A DNA stretch of 64,000 nucleotides from CAVSUR01 sp052143655 (GTDB lineage Bacteria > Actinomycetota > Actinomycetes > Streptosporangiales > Streptosporangiaceae). The stretch lies in NCBI GenBank assembly GCA_052143655.1, contig JBKQSL010000032.1, positions 1-64,000 of the forward strand, written 5' to 3'. Numbering within the stretch: position 1 is the stretch's first letter; each line of letters begins with the position of its first letter. Positions 25,367 to 35,230 of this stretch are shown piece after piece. Position numbers and translations under genes: made by a program. The notes below the pieces were generated by a model that was given only the letters and a program-made list of their open reading frames with translations, was not told the DNA's origin and ran no database searches.

Positions 25367-27763
25367 CGGGTCATCCGCGGGCGCGGCAGCCAGCAGCATG
25401 CCGAGCAGGAGCACGGCTCCGTGCTTGGACAGCGGCTGGTTGCCGTTGCCGCATTTGGGTGACTGGACGCACGACGGGCACCCGTCCGCGCACTCGCAGC
25501 TCGCGATCGCCTCGGCGGTCGCGGCCAGCCAATCCCGCGCAGCGGCGAAGCCCCGCTCGGCGAACCCGGCGCCTCCCTCGTGCCCGTCGTAGACGAACAC
25601 CGTCAGCGCGCCCGTGGCCGGGTGCAGGTCGGCGGACGCCCCGCCGATGTCCATCCGGTCGCAGGCCGCCACGAGCGGCAGCAGCCCGATCGAGGCATGC
25701 TCGGCCGCGTGCGCGGCCCCGGGGATGTCCACGCCGGCCGCGGCCAGTTCCGCCCGCTGGGCGGCGGAGACCGTCCACCACACCGCCCGGGTGCGCAGTG
25801 TCCGCGGCGGCAGGTCCAGCGGCACCTCGCCCAGCGGCTGACCGGTCTCGGCATGCCGGCGCAGGTACGCCACGACCTGGCGGGTGACCAGCACGTCGCC
25901 GAAGTGGATCGCGGCCTGGCCCCAGGCCGCCCGGCGCAGCTGGCCGGCTATCTCTATCCCGGTGAGCTGCCGGGCCGAGGTCACGTAGCCGGGCGCGGCC
26001 GCCTCGACCAGGGCCACCCGGCAGTCCAGGTCGAGTCGCCTGACCAGGTACATCTCACCCTGGTGCGGGTAGACCGCGCCGTCGTGCGCCAGGATGTGCG
26101 CCGACGGCTCGTCAATGGTGCCGACCAGGCGGCCGGTCGACTCCTCCACGATCCTGACCGGCGGGCCGCCGGTGCCCCGCAGCCCGGTGACCGCCGTCCG
26201 GCCGCGCCGGGTCCAGCACCACCGGTCGCCGCGCTGCCGCAGCAGGCCCTGCTGGCAGAGGCTGGCCGCGACCGGCCGCCCGGCCGGGCCGAACAGGTCC
26301 AGGTCGGACTCGGTCAGCGGCAGCTCGGCCGCAGCAGCGCACAGGTGCGGCGCGAGCACGTACGGGTTCGCCGGGTCCAGCACGGTGGCCTCCACCGGGC
26401 GGCCCAGCAGCGCCTGCGGATGGTGCACCAGGTAGGTATCGAGGGGATCGTCGCGGGCGATCATCACCGCCACGGCCCGGCGCCCGGCCCGCCCGGCCCG
26501 GCCCGCCTGCTGCCAGAGCGCGGCCCGGGTACCCGGCCAGCCGACGATCAGGATGGCGTCCAGCCCGGCGAAGTTCACCCCGAGCTCGAGCGCCGTGGTG
26601 GCGGCGAGCCCGGCCAGCTGGCCCGAGCGCAGGGCCTCCTCCAGCGCCCGCCGGTCGTCGGCCAGGTAACCGGACCGGTACGCGGCGACCCGGGCGGCCT
26701 GCTGGCCGGCGCCGGCCTCGGCCAGCAGGCGGCGGGCGGTCAGCGCCAGGGTCTCCGCGCCGCGCCGGGACCGCACGAACGCCAGCGCGCGGACCTGGGC
26801 GCGCACCAGGTCGGCGAGCAGGGCGGCCGCCTCTGCCTGGGCGGTGCGCCGGACCGGGGCGCCGGACTCGCCGCGCAGCGTGGTCAGCGGCGGCTCCCAC
26901 AGCCCGAAGGCCAGCTCGCCGCGCGGCGCGGCGCTGTCGGTGACCTCCGCCGCGACCAGGCCGGTGAGCAGGGCAGCGCACCGGCCTGGCTCGCTGACGG
27001 TGGCAGAAGCCAGGATGAACACCAGGCCCGGCCCCGGCCCGCTGCCCTGGCCGCCGGCCGGGCCGGTCCTGCCCGTGCCGTGGTGCGCGGCGACCCGGCG
27101 CAGCCTGCGCAGTACCTGGGCGACGTGCGAGCCGAAGACGCCGCGGTAGCCGTGGCACTCGTCGACGACGACGTACCGCAGCCGGCGCAGGAAGCCGTTC
27201 CAGCGGGCGTGCCCGGGCAGCAGTGCGTGATGCAGCATGTCCGGCGTGGTGATCAGGTAGCTGGCATGCCCGCGGGCCCGGGCCCGCTCGGCAGCCGGGG
27301 TGTCCCCGTCCACGACTGCGGCCCGCACGCCCGCGATGCCGAGCGACCGGACCAGCCGGAGCTGGTCGGCAGCCAGCGCCCGGGTCGGCGCGAGGTACAG
27401 GGCAGTGCCGCCCGCCAGTACGGCGGTCAGTGCGGGCAGCAGGTAGCACAGCGACTTGCCCGAGGCCGTGCCGGTGGACACGATCACGCACCGGCCCTGG
27501 TGGGCATGCTCGGCCGCGGCGGCCTGGTGCGCCCACGGCCGCGCCAGGCCCGCCCGCGCGAAGGCCGCAGTGACCTCGGCGGGCGCCCACGACGGCCACG
27601 GCACGGCCCGGCCCGGCCGGGACGGCAGCCGTTCCAGGTGGGTCAGCCGTCCCGTCGCCTGACCGCGGCGCAGCAGCCGCAGCGCCGCCGCGGCCGGATC
27701 CGGGTCGGCGGCGGTCGGGGGAGCCTGCTGCTCGCCGGCGGCGAGCGGGGTCAGCGCAGCCAT
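25316..27763 (-). CDS. DEAD/DEAH-box helicase of the SftH/MrfA (YprA) clade
   Basis: An 815-residue superfamily II helicase. Walker A is STGTASGKSLCYLLP, motif II VVDECHGYRG, motif III ILASATV, motif VI QQAGRAGRAGR. The C-terminal DUF1998/MZB domain has the four zinc-binding Cys (CECADGCPSCVQSPKCGNGN). Family knowledge: 3'-5' DNA helicase in excision-type repair. It lies upstream of and divergent from bldG, an arrangement I recall from Streptomyces. Its last 17 codons overlap the 6C RNA on the other strand. Confidence 0.88.
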   Translation of the reverse strand: MAALTPLAAGEQQAPPTAADPDPAAAALRLLRRGQATGRLTHLERLPSRPGRAVPWPSWAPAEVTAAFARAGLARPWAHQAAAAEHAHQGRCVIVSTGTASGKSLCYLLPALTAVLAGGTALYLAPTRALAADQLRLVRSLGIAGVRAAVVDGDTPAAERARARGHASYLITTPDMLHHALLPGHARWNGFLRRLRYVVVDECHGYRGVFGSHVAQVLRRLRRVAAHHGTGRTGPAGGQGSGPGPGLVFILASATVSEPGRCAALLTGLVAAEVTDSAAPRGELAFGLWEPPLTTLRGESGAPVRRTAQAEAAALLADLVRAQVRALAFVRSRRGAETLALTARRLLAEAGAGQQAARVAAYRSGYLADDRRALEEALRSGQLAGLAATTALELGVNFAGLDAILIVGWPGTRAALWQQAGRAGRAGRRAVAVMIARDDPLDTYLVHHPQALLGRPVEATVLDPANPYVLAPHLCAAAAELPLTESDLDLFGPAGRPVAASLCQQGLLRQRGDRWCWTRRGRTAVTGLRGTGGPPVRIVEESTGRLVGTIDEPSAHILAHDGAVYPHQGEMYLVRRLDLDCRVALVEAAAPGYVTSARQLTGIEIAGQLRRAAWGQAAIHFGDVLVTRQVVAYLRRHAETGQPLGEVPLDLPPRTLRTRAVWWTVSAAQRAELAAAGVDIPGAAHAAEHASIGLLPLVAACDRMDIGGASADLHPATGALTVFVYDGHEGGAGFAERGFAAARDWLAATAEAIASCECADGCPSCVQSPKCGNGNQPLSKHGAVLLLGMLLAAAPADDPPGKGGDPRRGGERGSP

Positions 27764-27931
27764 TGCGTTTCAGTGTGTCATCTGGCGGCGAGATGCCTGG
27801 AACTGTGATCTGGTATAGACATGACGTCAGAGCGTGGCTAGGTGTCAACTGCACGTACTCGCCCAGGCGCGCTCGGTAGCTGAATGCCGCGCTCGCTCGC
27901 ATACGAATGGCCGCATGGCTTGGAGGGTTTT

Positions 27932-28282
27932 GTGGATCTGAAGCTCGATCACCACAGCAAGGACGGCATCGAGATCGTCGACGTGGAAGGCGAGATCGAC
28001 GTCTACACCGCTCCGCGGCTGCGCGAGCTGCTCATTGAGCTGGTCAACAACGGGTTCTACCAGCTGATCGTGAACATGGAGAAGGTCGAGTTCCTCGACT
28101 CCACCGGCCTTGGCGTGCTGGTCGGCGGCCTCAAGCGGGTCCGCGCCCACGACGGCTCGCTCGACCTCGTGTGCACCCAGGAGCGGATCCTGAAGATCTT
28201 CCGGATCACCGGGCTCACGAAGGTCTTCGGGATCCACGACACCGTGGACGCGGCGATCGCGGCGCGCAAGTCCGAGAAGTAG
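27932..28282 (+). CDS. bldG: STAS anti-anti-sigma factor, BldG-type
   Basis: A 116-residue STAS protein very close to Streptomyces BldG as I remember it: [20 protein letters not shown], the phosphorylated serine in [20 protein letters not shown], and [16 protein letters not shown]. BldG binds anti-sigma factors when unphosphorylated and is needed for development and antibiotic production. The GTG at 27932 follows GGAGGG and gives the family's normal start. A TATAGA promoter-like box lies at 27814. The partner kinase follows 12 bases later. Confidence 0.9.
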   Translation: MDLKLDHHSKDGIEIVDVEGEIDVYTAPRLRELLIELVNNGFYQLIVNMEKVEFLDSTGLGVLVGGLKRVRAHDGSLDLVCTQERILKIFRITGLTKVFGIHDTVDAAIAARKSEK

Positions 28283-28294
28283 CCCGGCCGCCGG

Positions 28295-28777
28295 ATGGCC
28301 ACGGTCGAGGTCAGTTTCACTCCGCTGCCCGCGCACGTGCGCACGGCCCGGCTCGTCGCGACCGCTGTGGCCCGCCGCTGCGGCGTGGCCGAGTCGCTGC
28401 TGGATGAGGTCCGGCTGGCCGTCGGTGAGGCATGCTCGCGGGCAGTCGAGGAGAACCGGCGGACCAGCCCGGGTGAGCCGGTCAGGATCGCGCTGACCGA
28501 CGCGGGCGGCCGGTTCGAGGTGGAGGTCACCGATGCCGGCGCGCGGCGCGCTGGCGGCAGTTCCCTGTCCGGCTTCGGCATCGCGGTGATTGCCGGGCTG
28601 GCCGACGATGTCCAGGTCCGCGAGACCGCGGCCGGCACCAGCGTGCTGATGAGCTGGCCCTCGGCGGGTCAGGCCGCACGCGGCCAGGACAGCGCCGGCC
28701 CGGCGGCCGCCGCCGGCCCGCTCGGCGGCAGCGCACTCGGTCCGGGTCCGGCAGGCGGGACTTTCGCCGCACCGTGA
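28295..28777 (+). CDS. RsbW-like anti-sigma factor kinase
   Basis: A 160-residue GHKL-type ATP-binding protein. The N-box is EVRLAVGEACSRAVEEN and the G1 box VEVTDAGARRAGG, followed by LSGFGIAVIAGLADDV. It is the expected partner that phosphorylates BldG and is released by it; the gene pair is conserved with Streptomyces. The last 35 residues are a low-complexity Ala/Gly tail. Expression with bldG is likely (12-base gap). Confidence 0.82.
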   Translation: MATVEVSFTPLPAHVRTARLVATAVARRCGVAESLLDEVRLAVGEACSRAVEENRRTSPGEPVRIALTDAGGRFEVEVTDAGARRAGGSSLSGFGIAVIAGLADDVQVRETAAGTSVLMSWPSAGQAARGQDSAGPAAAAGPLGGSALGPGPAGGTFAAP

Positions 28778-28989
28778 GCTTTTCTGTTACCGAGCGGTCA
28801 GAATTGAATCACGGCAGGATGACAATAGGGCCCAAGCGACGCCATGGCGGCCGGGCTGCGTAGACTCCCCGGCACTGCTGCGGCGGCATTCCTCGGCGAA
28901 TGGCCGAAGTGTCGCCGTCTGGTGCCAGGAAGGCAGGCACCAGTCAGCGCTCGCGCGCGAAGCTCGCAGGTCCCTGTCGAGGAGGACAG

Positions 28990-31311
28990 ATGTCTAGGCT
29001 CAATCCCGCCATGGCGGGCGGTGTGGCCACCGTAACGGGCGGCAACCTCACCTGGGTGATCGTCGTCGCCGTGGTCGCCCTGCTCGCTCTCGGCGTCGCT
29101 GCCCTGCTGGTGCGGGAGGTCCTGGCCGCCAGCCAGGGCACTGCCAAGATGCAGGAGATCTCCCGCGCGGTCCAGGAGGGCGCTGCCGCCTATCTGCGCC
29201 GCCAGTTCCGGACCATCGGCGTGTTCGTGGTCCTGATCTTCTTCATCCTGCTGCCGCTGCCAGCCACTGGCGAGGCCGTCCGGTGGGGCCGCAGCATCTT
29301 CTTCCTCGTCGGCGCGCTGTTCTCGGGCACCACCGGGTTCGTGGGCATGTCACTGGCCGTGCGCGGCAACGTCCGGGTCGCGGCGGCAGCCAAGGAATCC
29401 GGCGAGCGGCGGGCGATGCGGATCGCGTTCCGCACCGGCGGCGTGGCCGGCATGTTCACCGTCGGGCTGGGCCTGTTCGGCGCGGCGGTGGTCGTGATCA
29501 TCTACCGGGCGAACGCGGCCAGCGTGCTGGAGGGCTTCGGGTTCGGCGCCGCGCTGCTGGCGATGTTCATGCGCGTCGGCGGCGGCATCTTCACCAAGGC
29601 TGCTGACGTCGGCGCCGACCTCGTCGGCAAGGTTGAGCAGGGCATCCCCGAGGACGACCCGCGCAATGCGGCGACGATTGCCGACAACGTCGGGGACAAC
29701 GTCGGCGACTGCGCCGGCATGGCCGCCGACCTGTTCGAGTCCTACTCGGTCATGCTGGTCGCCTCGCTGGTCCTGGGGGTGCGCGCCTTCGGCTCCCAGG
29801 GCCTGGTGTTCCCGCTGATCGTCCCGATGGTCGGCGTCATCACCGCCGTCGTCGGCATCTTCGTGGTCGCTCCCCGCAAGGGCGACCGCAGCGGCATGAC
29901 CGCGATCAACCGGGGCTTCTTCATCTCCGCCGTCTTCTCGCTGGTGCTGGTGATCGGCGCCGCGTTCTTGTACCTGCCGGCCAAGTTCAGCGACCTCAAG
30001 GGAGTGTCGGGAGCGGGCAGCGCCGCGATCCTCGCGCACGGCGGCAGCCCGCGAGTGCTGGCCATCCTCGCCGTCCTCGTCGGCCTGGTCCTGGCCAGCG
30101 CCATCCAGCTGCTGACCGGCTACTTCACCGAGACCAACCGGCACCCCGTCAGGGAAATCGCGGAAAGCTCGCAGACCGGCGCGGCCACCGTGATCCTCTC
30201 CGGCGTCGCGGTCGGGCTGGAGTCGGCGGTCTACTCCGCGCTGCTGATCGCCGGGGCCGTCTATGCGGCCTTCCTGCTCGGTACCGGCAACGCCACCCTG
30301 GCCCTGTTCGCCGTGGCGCTGGCCGGCACCGGCCTGCTGACGACGGTCGGCGTCATCGTCTCCATGGACACCTTCGGCCCGGTCTCCGACAACGCCCAGG
30401 GCATCGCCGAGATGTCCGGCGAGGTGGAGGGCGAGGCCGCCCAGGTGCTCACCCGGCTGGACGCGATCGGCAACACCACGAAGGCGATCACCAAGGGCAT
30501 CGCCATCGCCACCGCGGTGCTCGCCGCCACGGCCCTGTTCGGCGCGTTCCGCACGACCGTCCAGGCGGCCCTGGGCAGTGCCGCGCGCACGTTCAGCCTC
30601 TCGGTGGACCACCCGAACGTGCTGATCGGCGTGCTGGTCGGAGCCGCTGTGGTGTTCTACTTCGCCGGCCTGGCGATCATGGCGGTGGGCCGCGCGGCGG
30701 GCCGCGTCGTCCGGGAGGTCCGCGAGCAGTTCCGGACCCACCCGGGGATCATGGACTACACCGAGAAGCCCGAGTACGGCCGGGTGGTGGACATCTGCAC
30801 CCGGGACTCGCTGCGCGAGCTGGCCACCCCGGGCCTGCTGGCGGTGCTGAGCCCGATCGCCATCGGGTTCGCCTTCGGCTACGCCCCGCTCGGCGCGTTC
30901 CTGTCCGGGGCGATCGCCGCCGGAGCGCTGATGGCTGTCTTCCTGGCCAACTCCGGGGGCGCCTGGGACAACGCCAAGAAGCTCGTCGAAGACGGCAACT
31001 ACGGGGGCAAGGGCTCGGAGGCGCACGCCGCCACGGTCATCGGCGACACGGTCGGCGACCCGTTCAAGGACACCGCCGGTCCGGCCATCAACCCGCTGAT
31101 CAAGGTGATGAACCTGGTGTCGCTGCTGATCGCGACCAGCGTCGTGAAGTACAGCCACAACCTCGGGCTTCGGGCGGGCGTCGCGATCGTCGCCGTGGCC
31201 ATCATCGTGACGGCTGTCGTGGTCGCCAAGCGCCGGGAGAGCGGCATGGCCTCCGGCGGCCCGGAGACCGGTGCCGAGGGGCGGGCCGCCGCGGGCACGG
31301 CGGCCAGCTAG
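28990..31311 (+). CDS. hppA: Membrane H+-translocating pyrophosphatase
   Basis: A 773-residue protein with about 16 membrane helices that couples PPi hydrolysis to H+ export. The PPi/Mg sites are GGIFTKAADVGADLVGKVE and DNVGDNVGDCAGMAADLFES, with a second acidic cluster at GGAWDNAKKLVE and GDTVGDPFKDTAGPAINPL. The GNTTKAITKG segment has Lys where K+-dependent enzymes have Ala, so this is the K+-independent class. ATG 28990 follows GAGGAGGACAG. Confidence 0.95.
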   Translation: MSRLNPAMAGGVATVTGGNLTWVIVVAVVALLALGVAALLVREVLAASQGTAKMQEISRAVQEGAAAYLRRQFRTIGVFVVLIFFILLPLPATGEAVRWGRSIFFLVGALFSGTTGFVGMSLAVRGNVRVAAAAKESGERRAMRIAFRTGGVAGMFTVGLGLFGAAVVVIIYRANAASVLEGFGFGAALLAMFMRVGGGIFTKAADVGADLVGKVEQGIPEDDPRNAATIADNVGDNVGDCAGMAADLFESYSVMLVASLVLGVRAFGSQGLVFPLIVPMVGVITAVVGIFVVAPRKGDRSGMTAINRGFFISAVFSLVLVIGAAFLYLPAKFSDLKGVSGAGSAAILAHGGSPRVLAILAVLVGLVLASAIQLLTGYFTETNRHPVREIAESSQTGAATVILSGVAVGLESAVYSALLIAGAVYAAFLLGTGNATLALFAVALAGTGLLTTVGVIVSMDTFGPVSDNAQGIAEMSGEVEGEAAQVLTRLDAIGNTTKAITKGIAIATAVLAATALFGAFRTTVQAALGSAARTFSLSVDHPNVLIGVLVGAAVVFYFAGLAIMAVGRAAGRVVREVREQFRTHPGIMDYTEKPEYGRVVDICTRDSLRELATPGLLAVLSPIAIGFAFGYAPLGAFLSGAIAAGALMAVFLANSGGAWDNAKKLVEDGNYGGKGSEAHAATVIGDTVGDPFKDTAGPAINPLIKVMNLVSLLIATSVVKYSHNLGLRAGVAIVAVAIIVTAVVVAKRRESGMASGGPETGAEGRAAAGTAAS

Positions 31312-31332
31312 GCGGCGCCCGCGCACGTCCCC

Positions 31333-31367
31333 GCTCAGCCCGCCGCGCCTCTTCCGGCGGGCTGAGC
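31333..31367 (+). terminator. Strong hairpin after hppA
   Basis: A perfect 13-bp stem (GCTCAGCCCGCCG / CGGCGGGCTGAGC) with a nine-base loop, 22 bases after the hppA stop. There is no U-run, as is usual in high-GC actinobacteria. Confidence 0.7.
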
Positions 31368-31458
31368 GCTGTCCGGCCAGGTGCCGCGCCGCGGTCCGCG
31401 GGACTGGCGCCCGCGCGCCGTCGTGCTGCCTCACTCGTCGTGGCGCAGGATGGATGCC

Positions 31459-31947
31459 ATGACAGGCGGGCACCGGCTGATTGTGATGCGGCACGGCGCG
31501 GCGGGCGAGCTGCCTGGCGGCCCGGATGCCGAGCGGGCCCTGCGGGCCCGCGGCCGGGAGGACGCCGCCGCAGCGGGCGCCTGGCTGCGCAGCCGGGGAT
31601 TCATGCCGGACGCGGTGATCTGCTCCCGGGCCCGTCGGGCCCGGCAGACCTGGCAGTACGTCGGCGCCGAGCTGCTCGCACCGCGGCAGGTGACCGCGGA
31701 CGACAGGCTCTACGACGCTGGCGCGGCCGAGCTGGGCAAGATCATCCGCGGCACCGCCGAGGATGTCACCACCCTGATGTGCGTGGGCCACAATCCGGCG
31801 GCAGCGCGGCTGGTGGCCGCCCTGACCGGACAGGAGATCGGCTTCCCGGCCGCGGCGATAGCCGTGATCGACCTGCCGGGAAGCTGGGCGGAGGCCACTG
31901 ACGGGGCCGGCCAGCTGGCCGCGTCCTGGAAGCCGCCAGCTGGGTAG
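31459..31947 (+). CDS. sixA: SixA-type histidine phosphatase
   Basis: A 162-residue branch 2-like phosphohistidine phosphatase. The catalytic RHG motif is in LIVMRHGAAG, the Arg pair in SRARRARQTWQY, and the second His in LMCVGHNPAAARLVAAL. SixA proteins remove phosphate from histidine in phosphotransfer proteins. ATG 31459 is chosen for its AGGATGG site; ATG 31450 is possible. Confidence 0.82.
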   Translation: MTGGHRLIVMRHGAAGELPGGPDAERALRARGREDAAAAGAWLRSRGFMPDAVICSRARRARQTWQYVGAELLAPRQVTADDRLYDAGAAELGKIIRGTAEDVTTLMCVGHNPAAARLVAALTGQEIGFPAAAIAVIDLPGSWAEATDGAGQLAASWKPPAG

Positions 31948-32002
31948 GCCACGGCCCATGGCCCGGCGTCAGCGCGGCGGCCGCAGGCATCCCGCGAACC
32001 GG

Positions 32003-33307
32003 CTATCCGGCAGCCCGCAACCGGGCCGGGCCCGCTTTACCCGCGCCGCCCGCCTGCCCGCCGGCGCCGCCGCCGTCCGGATCCGGCCCGGCTGGCGCCC
32101 CGGCGTCCTGCGCGTCGGCGGCGTCCTGCGCGTCGGCGTCCTCGACCTCGTCGCGGGAGATTCCCAGCAGGTACAAGATCACGTCGAGGTTGGGCACGCT
32201 GACGGAGGCGTCCGCGGCGTCGCGGACGGCCGGCTTGGCGTTGAACGCAACCCCCAGGCCGGCGGCCTCGATCATGTCCAGGTCGTTCGCGCCGTCGCCG
32301 ACGGCGACGGTCTGGCTCAGCGGCACCCCGGCCGCGGCCGCGAACTCGCGCAGCGCGCGGGCCTTGCCGGCCCGGTCGATGACCGGGCCGGCCAGGCGGC
32401 CGGTCAGCTTGCCGTCGGCTATCTCCAGCGTGTTCGCTGCCGCGTAATCCAGCTCCAGCTCGCTGGCCAGCCACTGCGTGACCTGGGTGAACCCGCCGCT
32501 CACGATCCCGCACCGGTAGCCGAGGCGGCGCAGCGTGCGGATCAGCGTACGGGCGCCGGGCGTCAGCCGGAGCTCGCCGAGTACCTCGTCGAGCACCCGG
32601 GCGTCCAGGCCCGCCAGCAGTTGCACGCGCTGGCGCAGCGAGGTGGCGAAGTCCGCCTCCCCGCGCATCGCGGCGGCGGTCAGCGCGGCCGCCTCGGCCG
32701 CCCGGCCCGCCCGGGCCGCCAGCAGGTCGATGACCTCCTGCTGCAGCAAGGTCGAGTCGACGTCCATGATGACCAGCCGCATCGCCCGCCGGTGCAGCCC
32801 GCCGGGCTGGACGGCCACGTCCACTCCCAGCGCCGCCGACTCGCGGGCCAGGGCCGAGCGCAGCGTCACCGGATCTGCGCCGGAAACATGGAACTCGATG
32901 CAGGTGACCGGCCGGTCGGCGAGCCGGCCGATCCGGTCGATGTTCGCCCCGCTGGCGGAGATGCGCCCGGCGATCGACGCGATCACCGCGGGCACCAGCG
33001 GACGGCCGAGCACGGTGATGTGCAGCCCGCCGCGCCGCCGGGGCGGCTCGCCGGAGCCGAGCGTGATCTCGGCCTCCATGTCCAGGTCGGCTGCCACCCG
33101 GGTGATCTGCCGGTGGATGGCCGTCAGGTCTGGCGCGCCGTCGCCGGCCAGCAGCACGCCCAGCACCAGCCGCCCGCGGATCACCACCTGCTCCATGTCT
33201 AGGACGCTGAGCTCGTGCTCCGACAGCGCGGAGAACAGGCGGGAGGTCACTCCCGGCCGGTCCCGGCCGGTGAGCGTGACGAGCAGGGTGATCGCAGCAC
33301 TGGTCAT
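32003..33307 (-). CDS. serB: Phosphoserine phosphatase with two ACT domains
   Basis: A 434-residue SerB2-type enzyme, last step of serine synthesis. Two N-terminal ACT domains (about 1-80 and 95-170) precede the HAD domain: MDVDSTLLQQEVIDLLA, IVSGGFTQVT, and AVGDGANDLDMIEAAGLGVA. The C-terminal 45 residues are a low-complexity Asp/Ala then Gly/Ala tail (DADAQDAADAQDAG) not needed for catalysis. Confidence 0.92.
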   Translation of the reverse strand: MTSAAITLLVTLTGRDRPGVTSRLFSALSEHELSVLDMEQVVIRGRLVLGVLLAGDGAPDLTAIHRQITRVAADLDMEAEITLGSGEPPRRRGGLHITVLGRPLVPAVIASIAGRISASGANIDRIGRLADRPVTCIEFHVSGADPVTLRSALARESAALGVDVAVQPGGLHRRAMRLVIMDVDSTLLQQEVIDLLAARAGRAAEAAALTAAAMRGEADFATSLRQRVQLLAGLDARVLDEVLGELRLTPGARTLIRTLRRLGYRCGIVSGGFTQVTQWLASELELDYAAANTLEIADGKLTGRLAGPVIDRAGKARALREFAAAAGVPLSQTVAVGDGANDLDMIEAAGLGVAFNAKPAVRDAADASVSVPNLDVILYLLGISRDEVEDADAQDAADAQDAGAPAGPDPDGGGAGGQAGGAGKAGPARLRAAG

Positions 33308-33425
33308 AGCGTCGACAACGCTACCGGCACTTGCCGCCCGGCGCGGTGCCCCCGGCCGGCCCGGATGCCGTAGGTTCGAGCTGGCGATTGCGCGTGCCCG
33401 GGCCGGAACTGCAGAAGGGAGCCTG

Positions 33426-34220
33426 ATGTCGGATGAAGTCCTGCGACTGCGCGGGGTGGGGGTCCGTCACGAGGACCTGATGCTCTTGCGTGACGTCGAC
33501 TGGACGGTGCGCGGCGGCGAGAGCTGGGTCGTGGTCGGGCCGAACGGCGCGGGGAAGACCACGCTGCTGCAGGTGGCCGCGGCGATGATCGTGCCCGGCG
33601 AGGGCAGCGCCGAGGTTCTGGGCGAGCCGCTCGACGAGGCCGAGGCGGCCGAGCTGCGGTCGCGGATCGGCTTTGCCAGCGCCGCGGTCGCCGACCAGGT
33701 GCCCCCCGGCGAGAAAGTCATCGACCTGGTGCTGACTGCCGCCTATGGGATCCTCGGCCGCCAGGACGAGGACTACGAGTCCCGGGACCTGGCCCGCGCC
33801 GCCGAGTTGCTGGATGCCCTGGGCTGCGCGCACCTGATCCGGCGGTCGTTCGCCACCTTGTCTGAGGGCGAGCGCAAGCGGGTCCAGATCGCCAGGTCGC
33901 TGATGGCCGATCCGGAGCTGCTGCTGCTCGACGAGCCGGCCGCCGGGCTGGACCTGGGCGGCCGGGAGGACCTGCTGCGCCGGGTGGCTGCCCTGGCTGT
34001 GGACCCCCGCGCCCCGCTGATGGTCCTGGTGACCCACCATGTCGAGGAGGTACCGCCGGGATTCACGCACGCGATGCTGCTGCGCCGGGGCACGGCCCTG
34101 GCCGCCGGCCCGGTTGCGGAGGTGTTCACCGAGCGCAACCTGTCCCGGTGCTTCGGCCTCCCGCTGATCGTCGAGCGCCGCGGTGACCGGTGGACCGCCC
34201 GCGCTGACCTGCTGCCGTAG
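33426..34220 (+). CDS. Stand-alone ABC transporter ATPase
   Basis: A 264-residue ATPase: Walker A VVGPNGAGKTTLLQ, Q-loop region FASAAVADQ, signature TLSEGERKRVQ, Walker B LLLLDEPAAGLDLGG, H-loop VTHHVEEV. It resembles metal-type (ModF/iron-like) ATPases. No permease or binding protein is adjacent, so its partner is elsewhere or it acts on another target. ATG 33426 follows AGAAGGGAG. Confidence 0.85.
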   Translation: MSDEVLRLRGVGVRHEDLMLLRDVDWTVRGGESWVVVGPNGAGKTTLLQVAAAMIVPGEGSAEVLGEPLDEAEAAELRSRIGFASAAVADQVPPGEKVIDLVLTAAYGILGRQDEDYESRDLARAAELLDALGCAHLIRRSFATLSEGERKRVQIARSLMADPELLLLDEPAAGLDLGGREDLLRRVAALAVDPRAPLMVLVTHHVEEVPPGFTHAMLLRRGTALAAGPVAEVFTERNLSRCFGLPLIVERRGDRWTARADLLP

Positions 34221-34290
34221 CTGAGGACGAGCATTGACTGACCATCTGGCTGCCCCGGGCCGGGCTGCCCGGCCGGGTCCGGGGTGACGC

Positions 34291-35058
34291 GTGCACTTGC
34301 TGCCCGGAACGGAGATGGCCGCGATCTTTGCCGCCGGAATCGCGGCGGGCTTCGTCAACACCGTCGTCGGATCCGGCTCCCTGATCACCTTCCCGACGCT
34401 GCTGGCCTTCGGCTTTCCGCCGGTGGTCGCCAACGTGTCCAACAACGTCGGGCTGGTGCCCGGCAACCTGAGCGGCTCGCTCGGCTACCGGCGGGAACTG
34501 GCCGGCCAGCGCCGCCTGCTGCTGCGCCTGGGTGCGGTAGCCGCGGCCGGCGGCCTGGCCGGCGCGGTCCTGCTGCTGTCCCTGTCCCCGAGCGCCTTCG
34601 CGCTCATCGTGCCGGTGCTCATCCTGATCGCCTGCGTGCTGGTGCTCGTGCAGCCCCGGCTGTCGGCCTGGGTGGCCGCCCGGCAGGGTGAGGGCAGGGG
34701 GGGCAGGGTGCCGGCTGCGCTCTCCGCCGGCACGTTCCTGTCGGCCGCCTACGGCGGGTACTTCGGCGCCGCGCAGGGCGTGCTGGTGATCGGGCTGCTC
34801 GGCACGTTCCTCACCGACAGCATGCAGCGCATCAACGGGGCCAAGAACGTGCTCGTGGCAATCGTCAACGGCACCGCCGCGATCGTGTTCATCGTGTTCG
34901 CCCATGTGGCCTGGGTGGCCGTGCTGCTGATCGCGGCGGGCTCCACGCTCGGCGGGGTGCTCGGCGCGCGAGTGGGCCGGCGGCTGCCGCCGCTGATGCT
35001 GCGGATCTTCGTGGTGCTGATCGGCGTCATCTCCGCGGTCCGGCTGATCTTCTTCTGA
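34291..35058 (+). CDS. TSUP (TauE/SafE) family permease
   Basis: A 255-residue protein with eight hydrophobic segments in two repeats. The family motif appears twice: GFVNTVVGSGSLITFPTLLA and ALSAGTFLSAAYGGYFGAAQ. Members export or import sulfite, sulfonates or other small organic anions; the substrate here is unknown. Start is GTG 34291. Confidence 0.82.
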   Translation: MHLLPGTEMAAIFAAGIAAGFVNTVVGSGSLITFPTLLAFGFPPVVANVSNNVGLVPGNLSGSLGYRRELAGQRRLLLRLGAVAAAGGLAGAVLLLSLSPSAFALIVPVLILIACVLVLVQPRLSAWVAARQGEGRGGRVPAALSAGTFLSAAYGGYFGAAQGVLVIGLLGTFLTDSMQRINGAKNVLVAIVNGTAAIVFIVFAHVAWVAVLLIAAGSTLGGVLGARVGRRLPPLMLRIFVVLIGVISAVRLIFF

Positions 35059-35120
35059 GCAGGGCTGACAGTGTCACTGGGGGCACAGCCAGTGCTCGGC
35101 TCAGCGCTCTGCGTACCCTA

Positions 35121-35165
35121 GAGAAGGGAGCCGGCCCGGCCCGAGGAGGCTGGCCCCCTTTCTCG
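35121..35165 (+). terminator. Intrinsic terminator-like hairpin
   Basis: GAGAAGGGAGCC pairs imperfectly with GGCTGGCCCCCTTTCTC across a GC-rich loop, with a short T-run in the 3' arm. It lies 60 bases after the TSUP gene and before the MFS gene. Confidence 0.5.
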
Positions 35166-35230
35166 TGCGGCCAGCCGGCTGATCGCGTGATGCCGCTCCG
35201 TGAGCGCCGGCGCCCTCGCGTGGAGGAGAC

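Noticed and set aside
29350..31959. Long open frame antisense to hppA
   Set aside because: It is a by-product of high third-position GC in hppA; its product is low complexity with no homology.
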